This document shows, piece after piece, positions 17,124 to 26,595 of a stretch of 64,000 nucleotides of DNA. Below the pieces are notes generated by a model. The model saw nothing but the letters and a program-made list of their open reading frames with translations. It made no database searches and was not told where the DNA came from. The DNA comes from DATAUD01 sp036268455 (GTDB taxonomy: Bacteria > Verrucomicrobiota > Verrucomicrobiia > Limisphaerales > Palsa-1400), in contig DATAUD010000025.1 in assembly GCA_036268455.1 (NCBI GenBank), positions 1-64,000 on the forward strand. Direction: 5' to 3'. Numbering within the stretch: the first letter of the stretch is position 1; every line of letters starts with the position of its first letter. A program made the position numbers and the translations under genes.

Positions 17124-20100
17124 CTAATCGTTCGCCGCCGGCGCCAGACGGAAGAACTGATTCTTGTTGGTAATTGGGACGTTGACAATGTCCCATTGAA
17201 GGTTCGTCGAAATAGACCCTGTATAATTTATCCACTGGCTAAATTGCGAAAGATCGGTGTCGTTATGCTGCAGGACATAGCCGGGCAGCCAGGATGGCCA
17301 CGAGATTTGCAGCAGACCGTTGGATTCCCCAACCATCAGGGAGGCGGGGACGCCATTGGCGGAGAAGGTCAAATTGTCGATTCCCAGGCCCTGGCTGGAA
17401 CTGGCGTCGCTGCCCATTTGCCAGGTCAGCCAAAGGACCGCGCCAGGAGGGCAACTGTCGATGGGCTGATTGGTCACGGCGAGATAGGAAGTCATTAACG
17501 GCCCCGATGTGCCACTGGCGGAGGAGCCGGTGGGAAAGTTGACATCGAGGTTGCTCAATTCTCCCGTGACTTGATTTGGGGAGAAATCGGCGGTTCCGCT
17601 TAGATCGACGTAGTAGGAGACGGACAGCGTTTTGGGGCTGCTTTGCTGACGCCAGAGTTCGCCGGTAAAGCCGAGGTTGATATTGGTGAGCAGGGAGCCG
17701 GTTTGGTTGAGGATCCGCAGGCCGAACGCCGTCGCGCCGCTTGTGCTAGTGGCCAGGAGGCCAAGCGAACGATTGGTGGAAAGACTTGTGGTGGGGCCGA
17801 AACTGATGATGCCGCCGGTGGTTTGATCGCCAGCGCTCGCGCCGGCTTTCATTGCCACGCCAGCCCAGCCATACCAGCCGGACATTGTGGCCGCCAGGCC
17901 GAAGCCTCCGTTGGCCGGTTCCACTGGATAGGCGAAATCGACCGGATTGGTCAGCCCGTATGTGACGCCGTTGATTGTGACTGGATTTGCGGTGTTGACT
18001 GTCGCATCGCCGGGGTCTGGCAGTGAATCGAGGTTCTGGGTGTAAACAGCACCGGCGTTGGTGTACGCAAGATAAGACGGCGCGACTAGGGCCAGGACCG
18101 CAGGCTGGCTGGTTGCGAAACCGCCGCTATTACTGACAACGACGCTGTAGTTGCCTGCCTGGGGCGACTGGACATTATCGACCGTGAGGGTGCTGGTGGC
18201 GCTTCCGGTATAGGTGGCCGAATCCGTCAGAGGCGTGTTGTCAAAAAACCATTGGTAATTCAACGGGGCGGTGCCGGTTGCGGTGACGCTAAAGACGGCG
18301 GTCGAACCGGCGGGAACTGTTTGAGGCGCCGGTTGTGTCTGAACGGAAGGAGGCATGGCCACGACAGTCAAAGTGGCCGGGGCGCTGGCGGTCGAGCCAG
18401 CGTCATCGCTGATGAGGACGGTATAAGGCCCCTGGTCGGTGTAATTCACATTGGTGAGGACGAGGCTTGTGCCCGTTGCCCCGAAGATATTGGCGCCGTT
18501 GAATTTCCATTGGTAAGTGAGCGGCGGGGTTCCACTGGCTGTGACGGCAAATGACGCCATGCTTCCGACATAAACGGTTTGGCTTTGCGGCTCCAAATTC
18601 ACTATTGGCACTCCCGTCACGAGGTTGACGATCAACTGCGCCGGACGGCTAAGGGCTGCGCCATAGAAATTGCTGACAATAACATCGTAGCTCCCCTGGC
18701 TGGATGGACCGACGTCGTACAGCGCAAGAGTTGACCTGGTTGCGCCGGGAATATTGGTTCCATCCGTCTGCCATTGGTAGGTTACCGGGAGCTGGCTGGA
18801 AACGCCGACGGTGAAACTTGGGTTGTTGCCGCTGTTGACCGCCTGGCTTTGGGGCTGCTGAGTGATGGCGGGTGGCTGGAGGGTGGAATTGGCCGAGAAC
18901 GCAAAATTGTCGATGGCCAGTCCCTGGCTGTTGCCGGAGCTATTCGTCATTTGCCAGACGAGCCAGACCGCCGCGCCCGGCGGCCATGAGGTGATTGGCT
19001 CGTTTGAGACGCTGAGGGCAACCTGGTTGGCGGGTTGGGTGCCATCCTCCGGGCTGTAGCTGCCGGTAAGGAAGTTCACATCGAGATTGTGGAGCGGCAT
19101 TGTGGCGTTTGTCGAAAAGGCGTTTGTGCCGGTGAGATCGATATAATACGAAAAGGAAAGCGTTTTTCCGGAAGGTTGCTGCCGCCAGAGTTCGCCGATG
19201 AAACTGACGCTCATTTCGTTGATGGTGTTGGTGGTTTCGTTGAGAAAGCTTAATCCAAAAGCGGTGGGGCCGGTGCTGCTGGTCGCGAGCAAGCCGAGCG
19301 CGCGATTGGTCTGCGTATCGGAGGTTGCGCCGAAGCTGATAATGCCGCCCGTGCTTTGATCGCCCGCGCTTGCGCCAACTTTCATTGAGTCAGCGGCCGT
19401 GCCGAACCAGCCGGACATCGTGGCCGACAATCCCAATCCGCCCAGGTCACTGGAAAGAACGGGAGCGGCGAAATTGAGCGGGTTGGCAACGGAATAAGTC
19501 ACTCCGTTGATGACCACTGGATTGTCGCTGTCCACGGTCACGGCTCCTGGGTCCGGGAGAGAATCGAAATTCTGCGTGTAGAGCGAGTTGAGGGCGAAAT
19601 AGGGAATCGCGGAGGGAGAACTGTTATTGTTTGGTCCGCCGGGAGTCGGTATGAAAAATTCCTGGCGATTGAAACTTTGGCCGTCGGGCAGCGATCCATA
19701 GGAGTAACCGGGCGGGAGGTTGTTGTAATTGATATAATCGAGAATTTGCGGCTGCCCATTATAAACCCGGCTCAACGCGACGGAACCGCTGCTCGAAGGG
19801 AGCACAAAACCGGCGTGAAATTCGCTGCCGGTGCTGAGGTTGGTTTCACCGTCGGCAAAAACCAATTCGAATTGGCCAGGGCCGATGATGGAATCACTTG
19901 GGAAGGCCCAATTGGTGAGGTCGGAGTAGGAATCGGCGAGGTAAAGACCGGCCAATGACACCGTGTTGCTGCTGGGATTGTAAATTTCGATCCACGGCGC
20001 GTATTGCCCGGCGCTATTGGTGATGGTGTGGATGTTGTCAGCTTGGATTTCGTTGATCCAGAGCGAGGGGAATGCGGGGAAGCTTTGCAGCGTGGTATTT

Positions 20101-23100
20101 GTGCCGCCGGGACTCAGCGCGGCGGGCGGATAATTGCCGGACCAGTTGCCGACACGCCAGTTATCGTTCGTTGGATCAATCAACTGGAGGGAACTGCCCA
20201 AGCCATTTGCGCCGGCGGGCCAGGGCGGCGCACTGTCAAATTGAACTTCGGCGACGGTAATGTTGTTCGATCCGCCTGCGCCCGGTTCGACGAGCGAGAG
20301 CGTTGTTGGGCCGTTGGTGGGCAACGGCCAGGCAAAGGTGTCAAAGACGGGACTGGTCGCGCCGTACAGGGAGGCAAAATCGGCTCCATTCTCCGCAAGA
20401 ATCAGGAAACTCCTGGGGCCAATGGACGATCCGACGGGAAACGTGTACGACAAGCCCTGGAATTGCCAACCGGACAGGTCGAACGTGTAATTGGTGGAAT
20501 TATTGTACAGTTCAACGTACTGGCCGCTGGAATCAGGCGGATTGTACATGATTTCGTTAATGACCACGTGGCCGACGGGCAAAGGTGTCGCGCCGGGATA
20601 ATTCGCGGTGACAGCGCCGGTGTCGCCAGAGATGGGTTGTCCGTTGACACCGACGGCCTGGATCGCGAGTTGATTGGCGCCCGCCAGCAACGGGACGGCG
20701 ACGGTCCAATTGGTCAGGGTTGTCCACGTCACGGGCCACGCGACGCCGTTGAACAACATTGTGTCCACATTGACCGGAGCGGTTCCGCTGATGTAGGCGA
20801 CGTCGTTGCTGATGGAGACGGTGGGGCTGACGGCGAAATTGGTGGCGTTTACGGCGGCGAGTTGCGCGATGATGCTGGCCTGCGCCTGGGAAATCCACGG
20901 GAAGATATTCAGGTTGGGATTTTCTGGAGACAGACCGTTGTTGATGAAGACACTGTATTTTACGTCCGCCAGCGGGGCGGTGCTGGCGGCGGAGAAAGGC
21001 CCACTGACCAAAGTCTGCAAGTCTCGCCAATACATGCGCCGAAAGGTCGGGCAGTTGTAGATGTCATAGGTATCAGGGTCGTTGCCCAGAGGGTAGAAAA
21101 GATTGATCCCCGGCGCCCACGAATGATAAACAGCGTTGCTATTGCCGAGAACCGTTTTGAAATCCCACATCAGGAGCGAATACTTGGTCCCCTGCGCGCC
21201 GATGTAACCGTAAATATTCTGGCCCTGGGAAACTCCATAGACATCCCAATCCTCGACAGCATGAGAGGCGGCGAACACGCGCACCACGTTCTCCATGTTG
21301 GCGATGTTTTCCATGTTCTTGACGTAATTGGCCGTGCCGTAAGAATTGGCGGCCTTGACCAGGGAATAGACGTTGGTGAAATCGCTGTAGGAATCCGGCG
21401 TGCGGCGGATCTCAAAGTTGTAACGGTAGCGCGCCGTCTTCATCGCTCCGCCGGTGGTCGTGAAGGGCATCAGCGTGGACCACGATTCGTTGACATAGGC
21501 GATCGAGATGCCTGATGGCGCGGCAGCGAATTCAAACCAGGGGTTGAGTTTGTACAGGAACCCGTCATCGTCGTTTGGAAAATACTCTTTGACGACGTCG
21601 CTGTTGGGGACCTGGGTGTCTTCCATAATCATTCCGCGCCGGTTGCCGTTGACGAATACATTGACCTTCCTGTGGTAGAGCCACGGGACGCCCAAAGCGC
21701 GAAGGTACGTGAAGGCGATCTCCTCCCGTTGCAAGCTTAGATCGGCGCTGGTGCCGCCATCGGGTTGGCGGATTTTGTCGAAGTCGGTGGCGCCGAGCAA
21801 CTGATCGTCGTCGGGGAAGGTCCATTTGTACTCGCAGGCCACTCCCACGGGTGATGTATAAGTCTGGCTGTACGCGCTGCCTGAGTATTGGCCGGAAACA
21901 TTATAAATAACGCGCGTATCGTTGACAAAAGTGCAGTCGTTAGGCTCGTTGGCAAGATCGGACAGAGCGATCCACCGGTTGACGTTGGTTTGACTGATCC
22001 ACAAGTGGTAGGATCCAAAACTCCCCCCTGGGACTGTGTCACCGAACATCACCAGGCATTCGCGGGGAATTTCGTTGTTTCCCGGCCGCAATGCCGGAAA
22101 GCGCGTCGTCGCGCCCAGATTGTCCGTGGCGGAAATGTAAAACGCGGCGATGACGTTCGCGGCTTGCCCCGGAATTGTGGCGCTGAATATGCCGTCGCCG
22201 GCCAAAGCATCTCCGTTGCTGCCCGTATCGAACATTGGAACGGAGATGTAATTGGTCGAAGGATCGATGCGATAATTCAACGTCAGGCTTTGCGCGCCGT
22301 CCAGATCGTTGACTTGCGCGGTGACGACCGCCGGTTGATTGGCCGCCGGCAAACTGGGCGTGTGAGTGACAAAGTAGATAGCCGGGCCGGCGTTGGAGAC
22401 GTAGGTGCTATTGGGCGCGCCGGGTGTGCCGAGGTTCTGCGGGACGGGCATCGCTCCGGCGGCCTCGAGCCAGTTGCCGCTGAGCCGGAGCAAGGCTTCG
22501 GGCCAGCCGTGGAGCCAGCGGGCCTCGAGGCTCAACGTCACCGTGCTGCCCGAGGCCATGGAATTGGCGTTTAACGCGCCGACGCATGAGTTATCACCCG
22601 TCCAGAATTTATCGCTGCAACGCAGGTGCAACGAGTAGTTGCCTTGGTAGCCGCCGGTTTGCAGGCTCGATCGCACATGGTCGCCTTCCAAAGTCCAGCC
22701 GGTCAGGCCGGTCTCGAATCCCGAATTCGCCACGTAATTGACACCGTTGAAAAGAACTTGAATGTTGTCCACCAAACATTCGCCCTCGTCCAATATGCCG
22801 ATCTGCGCGTGGTCGATGGTGGCGTCGTAATTGGCGCCGTTGTCCAGCACGCCTGTGGTTTGAATCTGCACCCACGAAGACTTCTGCGTTTCATCGCTGT
22901 CAGCCCAGTTGGCGGCAAGCCGGTGGTTGGAGCGCGGATTGATCAATTCCAGGCTGCTTCCGCCTCCACCGGACCACTGGCCCCAACGGCCGCCGGTGCG
23001 GTAGGTCACTTCGTCTTCCACCACGTACACTGTGGTGCCGGAGATCGTTTGCGGCATGGCCAGCGCCACTCGCTCGCCATTGTGAGAGAGCTTGCCATTG

Positions 23101-26100
23101 TAATTGCCGAAGGTATTGCCGGAGTTCAAATTGGTGTACTTGCCGAATAAATTCGCGACGTCGTTGCCGACCACCACGTAGCCGTAAGCGGGAATCACGG
23201 CGTTGGTCGGAAATGTAAACGTGACCCCCGCCGTAAACTGCCAGTTCGCCAGCCTGACCGGGTTGGTTCCCTGATTATACAACTCGATATACTGGTCATC
23301 GTCGTTGCCGCTTATGGGATCGTACATCAATTCGTTGATCACAATATCGCCAATAACGATGGAACTATTATTCGTCCCAGGCGTTTGTGTGGTCAGCGGA
23401 TAAAAATCATTGGCTCCGTCCGGCCAGCGACCGTACGAGACACCCGGAACCTGGCCTTCGAATTGCACCGCGTCCAGCATCCGGCTGCCGTCGGGCTTGA
23501 TGAAATAAAGAGTTTCACCGGCGGGATTCAAACTGAAACCGAATTGCGCCTGGTTAAATGAGACAAACGCGCCGGGGCCGAGCACTGTTCCCGACGGAAT
23601 GACAAACTCGTTGCTTGAAGGGTCATCCGTCAGGATACAGCCGGAGACGTCAACGCTCTGGGCGCTGTGATTGTAAAGTTCAATAAACTGCGATCCGCCG
23701 GCCAGCCACTCATTGATCACCACATTGCGCAACGAGCTGGGAGTGTATGGATCAAGAATTCCGGGAGAGCCGCCCACGGCGTCGCTGATCGACCACGCCC
23801 GCGGGTCACCCTCGCCATAAGTCGGATTGGCCAGGATGATCGAGTGGCCCGTGCCATCGGCCGCGACGGGCCACGGGAAAGTGTTTGAATACGGCACAGT
23901 CAACAAAACCGCCCCCTGCTCGTCGATCAACTCGAGCGTCTCGGATTTCTTTAGACTGCTGGTATAAGGCCCAATGACGTTGGTAATCCCGTAAACGCTT
24001 TGAATGCTCCCCGGCGAGGCCGCGACAACCAGATAACCGCCGCCCGGAATGGTCGTGCCGGCGGGGAAGGTGTATTGCATGTCCGCGCAGGTAATCTGAT
24101 ACCCGCTGATGTCATGAAACCACGGCTGCGAATTGTAGAGTTCGATGAACTCGCAATTATTTGTGTCCGCGCGCGCAACGGGTTTATACATGATCTCGGA
24201 AAAAACGATCCCTGTCTTGCGGCTCGACGGCCCAATTGGCTCATGCGGATAGGAGGAAGGCTCGACGACCGCATTGGGCGCGACACCCGTCAGGTTGGAA
24301 AACTGGGCGTTGTCGAGCGTATTGGTGTTTCGGCTGGAAACGACGAGGCCGACGTAAATAGGATCTGTCATGGCAATCGTCACCGAACCCAGCAAGGTCC
24401 AGGTTTGCCCGTCGTAGCTTCCGTAGCCGGAAAAGACATTCCCCATGCGATTGAGCCGCAACCAGGTATTCGGATAATTGACAGGAAGCTGCCCGGTAAA
24501 GGACGCGGCGCCGTTGGTCGTGGCGCGCGAATCAAAAAGCATCCCTGTCATGCTCGGCGTGGCAAGCGTGGCCGCAAATGGACTGCCCGGCGCGAGCGAT
24601 TGCCGAGCCATCAACCCGGCTTCGGCGAACACATCCGACAATCCCAGAGACGCGACGCACACGCTCAGGTCGAAGTTTCCGTTGGTGGGCACGGAAATCC
24701 CTTGAAACTGATCGTTCGTGCCGCCGATTCCGCTGCCGTCGCCGACAAGCGTGAAAGCGTTCGCGGTTGGCGTCTGGTTCGTTGGCAATGGCGATGTGTT
24801 GACCCCGACCGGAACGTAGCTCCCATTGGTATCGACTATCAGCGCCGCGCCGGGATCAAAGCTGGAAACCGGATTGGAGACGACGACGGAATAAACGCCT
24901 CCGTTTCCGGGCTGAACGTCTGAGATTGAGAAAGTGGAAAGAGTAGCCCCGGCGATGCTTGCTCCGTTAAACTGCCATTGGTAGGAAATCGGCGCGCTTC
25001 CGGTGGCGGTCACGGAAAAGCTTGCCGACTCGCCCGGCGTCCGCAACACCTCGACCGGCGCCGTCACGATTGAAATGGGAATGCTGACGGGGGCAAAACG
25101 CACCCCGCGCAGAATTTGGTTTGGCTCGGCGACAACCAAGGCGGTGGCGGCGGAGTTGGTGCCGGTATCAACGATTCGGATCAAACGGTTGGCGTTCGTT
25201 TCCGCGGTGGTGGCGTAGATCACGGCGCCGATGGAAAGCGGGGAGGCCGAAACAAAATGGCTGAAATCCACCGTCAAACCGCTCGTACCCACCGTTGAGC
25301 CGGCGCCGGTTGTCAGGGTATAACTCTTCTTCCAGGTTCCTGCCGTGACGTCCCATCGTTCGATTCCTCCTCGACTATTGGTTGCGTTGGCGTCCGAGAT
25401 GTACACGGTTTGTACCGACGGCGAGACGGCGAAATCAACCGGGTTGCCGGAACTGTCGGAGAGGAACAAATTGGAAGTCACAGTGGTTACCGGCGCGCCC
25501 GCCACTTCAGCCAGGCCAATCGCTCCGCTTCGATCCTCCGTAAAACCCAGATTCGCGCCAACCAGGCCGGCGATGCGGACGTTGGTGGCGCCCGCAACGG
25601 AATAAACGCCAGTGCCGTGGACGGCGATATAATCCAACGCCGGACCGGTGGTTGTCACACCGGTGGTCCAGAAATTGGTAAGGCCATCGGTGGAAAAAGC
25701 GGAACGAAATTCTCCCGTTGTCGAATAAAGGCCGGAATTGCTCAGGCAAAGCGAATAAAACCCGACCCCACTCAACGCACCGATGCCCCGCAAAGTGGAA
25801 GTCGCGACGTTCCCAGTATGCGGCAGACTGACGTTGAACCCCGCCAAATTGACGAAATTTTGGTTCGATGAACGGGTGAGCATCGTTTCATAAAGGGCGT
25901 CAGACCCATATCCGCTTGCCACCAACGCGCGAGGTCCTGAGTCGGGCACCATCAGGGTGCTGACGTAACTGCCGTTGGTTTGGTATTGATCCAGGTATAT
26001 TGTATTGCCGCTGGCGCTCAAGGTTTGCGAGCCATCGCCAACGCGCGCGATTACAACGTTGGACGCAAATAGAATGGGAGGGGCGGACAAAACTGTCAGT

Positions 26101-26444
26101 GTCGCTGAAGCGGTGGCGGTTCCGGTGGAGTTGCTGGCCAGGACTGTGTAAGTGCAGGCTGAGGAAAGCTGGATGTTGGTCACGTCATACCAACTGTTGG
26201 TGGCGCCCTGAATCAAAACGCCGTTAGTGCTCCAAAAATAACTCGCGGGGGCGTTGACGGCGACGGAAAACGCCATGTGCTCGCCGACGGTTTCAACACG
26301 GGATTGCGGCCCGTTGGTAATCGGCAGATTGCTCGCCCAGCACAATGAAGGGCCCAAAACGAGCAGCATTAAAACGACCCAGTGTGCCAGCGAAGCCGCC
26401 TTGCTCTTGTCAGACATATTATTCTTGGTTCCCATCTCGATCAC
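17124..26444 (-). CDS. Giant secreted multidomain protein: lamin-tail x5, CotH, Ig-like, propeller-like
   Basis: 3106 residues. The GTG at 26444 is supported by an AGGAGG-type site 9 bases upstream, and residues 17-37 form a signal (HWVVLMLLVLGPSLCWA). Order by residue: Ig-like 40-118; propeller-like domain 125-452, the same family as in the 984-residue protein; Ig-like 458-535; lectin-like jelly-roll 555-720 (FAEAGLMAR...TWLRLNRMG); lamin-tail domains 745-890, 907-1020, 1033-1165; a carbohydrate-binding-like segment 1170-1330; CotH kinase-like domain about 1475-1800 (EDTQVPNSDVVKEYF, then WDVYGVSQGQN and LLMWDFKTVLG); lamin-tail 1957-2090 and 2126-2265; a 230-residue domain twice (2288-2520 and 2798-3030, both opening YTQNxDSLPDPG) flanking three Ig-like domains (2522-2785); C-terminal module 3035-3106. 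CotH domains in spore coats are protein kinases; the target here is unknown. Confidence 0.85.
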   Translation of the reverse strand: MIEMGTKNNMSDKSKAASLAHWVVLMLLVLGPSLCWASNLPITNGPQSRVETVGEHMAFSVAVNAPASYFWSTNGVLIQGATNSWYDVTNIQLSSACTYTVLASNSTGTATASATLTVLSAPPILFASNVVIARVGDGSQTLSASGNTIYLDQYQTNGSYVSTLMVPDSGPRALVASGYGSDALYETMLTRSSNQNFVNLAGFNVSLPHTGNVATSTLRGIGALSGVGFYSLCLSNSGLYSTTGEFRSAFSTDGLTNFWTTGVTTTGPALDYIAVHGTGVYSVAGATNVRIAGLVGANLGFTEDRSGAIGLAEVAGAPVTTVTSNLFLSDSSGNPVDFAVSPSVQTVYISDANATNSRGGIERWDVTAGTWKKSYTLTTGAGSTVGTSGLTVDFSHFVSASPLSIGAVIYATTAETNANRLIRIVDTGTNSAATALVVAEPNQILRGVRFAPVSIPISIVTAPVEVLRTPGESASFSVTATGSAPISYQWQFNGASIAGATLSTFSISDVQPGNGGVYSVVVSNPVSSFDPGAALIVDTNGSYVPVGVNTSPLPTNQTPTANAFTLVGDGSGIGGTNDQFQGISVPTNGNFDLSVCVASLGLSDVFAEAGLMARQSLAPGSPFAATLATPSMTGMLFDSRATTNGAASFTGQLPVNYPNTWLRLNRMGNVFSGYGSYDGQTWTLLGSVTIAMTDPIYVGLVVSSRNTNTLDNAQFSNLTGVAPNAVVEPSSYPHEPIGPSSRKTGIVFSEIMYKPVARADTNNCEFIELYNSQPWFHDISGYQITCADMQYTFPAGTTIPGGGYLVVAASPGSIQSVYGITNVIGPYTSSLKKSETLELIDEQGAVLLTVPYSNTFPWPVAADGTGHSIILANPTYGEGDPRAWSISDAVGGSPGILDPYTPSSLRNVVINEWLAGGSQFIELYNHSAQSVDVSGCILTDDPSSNEFVIPSGTVLGPGAFVSFNQAQFGFSLNPAGETLYFIKPDGSRMLDAVQFEGQVPGVSYGRWPDGANDFYPLTTQTPGTNNSSIVIGDIVINELMYDPISGNDDDQYIELYNQGTNPVRLANWQFTAGVTFTFPTNAVIPAYGYVVVGNDVANLFGKYTNLNSGNTFGNYNGKLSHNGERVALAMPQTISGTTVYVVEDEVTYRTGGRWGQWSGGGGSSLELINPRSNHRLAANWADSDETQKSSWVQIQTTGVLDNGANYDATIDHAQIGILDEGECLVDNIQVLFNGVNYVANSGFETGLTGWTLEGDHVRSSLQTGGYQGNYSLHLRCSDKFWTGDNSCVGALNANSMASGSTVTLSLEARWLHGWPEALLRLSGNWLEAAGAMPVPQNLGTPGAPNSTYVSNAGPAIYFVTHTPSLPAANQPAVVTAQVNDLDGAQSLTLNYRIDPSTNYISVPMFDTGSNGDALAGDGIFSATIPGQAANVIAAFYISATDNLGATTRFPALRPGNNEIPRECLVMFGDTVPGGSFGSYHLWISQTNVNRWIALSDLANEPNDCTFVNDTRVIYNVSGQYSGSAYSQTYTSPVGVACEYKWTFPDDDQLLGATDFDKIRQPDGGTSADLSLQREEIAFTYLRALGVPWLYHRKVNVFVNGNRRGMIMEDTQVPNSDVVKEYFPNDDDGFLYKLNPWFEFAAAPSGISIAYVNESWSTLMPFTTTGGAMKTARYRYNFEIRRTPDSYSDFTNVYSLVKAANSYGTANYVKNMENIANMENVVRVFAASHAVEDWDVYGVSQGQNIYGYIGAQGTKYSLLMWDFKTVLGNSNAVYHSWAPGINLFYPLGNDPDTYDIYNCPTFRRMYWRDLQTLVSGPFSAASTAPLADVKYSVFINNGLSPENPNLNIFPWISQAQASIIAQLAAVNATNFAVSPTVSISNDVAYISGTAPVNVDTMLFNGVAWPVTWTTLTNWTVAVPLLAGANQLAIQAVGVNGQPISGDTGAVTANYPGATPLPVGHVVINEIMYNPPDSSGQYVELYNNSTNYTFDLSGWQFQGLSYTFPVGSSIGPRSFLILAENGADFASLYGATSPVFDTFAWPLPTNGPTTLSLVEPGAGGSNNITVAEVQFDSAPPWPAGANGLGSSLQLIDPTNDNWRVGNWSGNYPPAALSPGGTNTTLQSFPAFPSLWINEIQADNIHTITNSAGQYAPWIEIYNPSSNTVSLAGLYLADSYSDLTNWAFPSDSIIGPGQFELVFADGETNLSTGSEFHAGFVLPSSSGSVALSRVYNGQPQILDYINYNNLPPGYSYGSLPDGQSFNRQEFFIPTPGGPNNNSSPSAIPYFALNSLYTQNFDSLPDPGAVTVDSDNPVVINGVTYSVANPLNFAAPVLSSDLGGLGLSATMSGWFGTAADSMKVGASAGDQSTGGIISFGATSDTQTNRALGLLATSSTGPTAFGLSFLNETTNTINEMSVSFIGELWRQQPSGKTLSFSYYIDLTGTNAFSTNATMPLHNLDVNFLTGSYSPEDGTQPANQVALSVSNEPITSWPPGAAVWLVWQMTNSSGNSQGLAIDNFAFSANSTLQPPAITQQPQSQAVNSGNNPSFTVGVSSQLPVTYQWQTDGTNIPGATRSTLALYDVGPSSQGSYDVIVSNFYGAALSRPAQLIVNLVTGVPIVNLEPQSQTVYVGSMASFAVTASGTPPLTYQWKFNGANIFGATGTSLVLTNVNYTDQGPYTVLISDDAGSTASAPATLTVVAMPPSVQTQPAPQTVPAGSTAVFSVTATGTAPLNYQWFFDNTPLTDSATYTGSATSTLTVDNVQSPQAGNYSVVVSNSGGFATSQPAVLALVAPSYLAYTNAGAVYTQNLDSLPDPGDATVNTANPVTINGVTYGLTNPVDFAYPVEPANGGFGLAATMSGWYGWAGVAMKAGASAGDQTTGGIISFGPTTSLSTNRSLGLLATSTSGATAFGLRILNQTGSLLTNINLGFTGELWRQQSSPKTLSVSYYVDLSGTADFSPNQVTGELSNLDVNFPTGSSASGTSGPLMTSYLAVTNQPIDSCPPGAVLWLTWQMGSDASSSQGLGIDNLTFSANGVPASLMVGESNGLLQISWPSWLPGYVLQHNDTDLSQFSQWINYTGSISTNLQWDIVNVPITNKNQFFRLAPAAND

Positions 26445-26452
26445 TACGGATC

Positions 26453-26465
26453 GCCTCCTTTTCGG
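26453..26465 (-). promoter_or_regulatory. Ribosome-binding site deciding the GTG start of the giant gene
   Basis: On the minus strand a GGAGG-containing purine run (AAAAGGAGG) lies 9 bases before the GTG at 26444. This is a better site than those before the in-frame ATGs at 26435 and 26417. Confidence 0.55.
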
Positions 26466-26595
26466 GTTTTCCGCATCCCTCCCTAATGGGATTGATGGCA
26501 GCAGTGTAGGGCAATCCCTCGCAAGGTAAATGAAAAAAAATTCATAATTCGGCCGACACCCTGGGGGGGAGCGGATTGGCCGCTGTTTCAGACGG

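Noticed and set aside
20004..21515. 503-codon plus-strand ORF inside the giant gene
   Set aside because: Antisense to the CotH and lamin-tail region, whose frame is clearly coding; composition is typical of a shadow frame.
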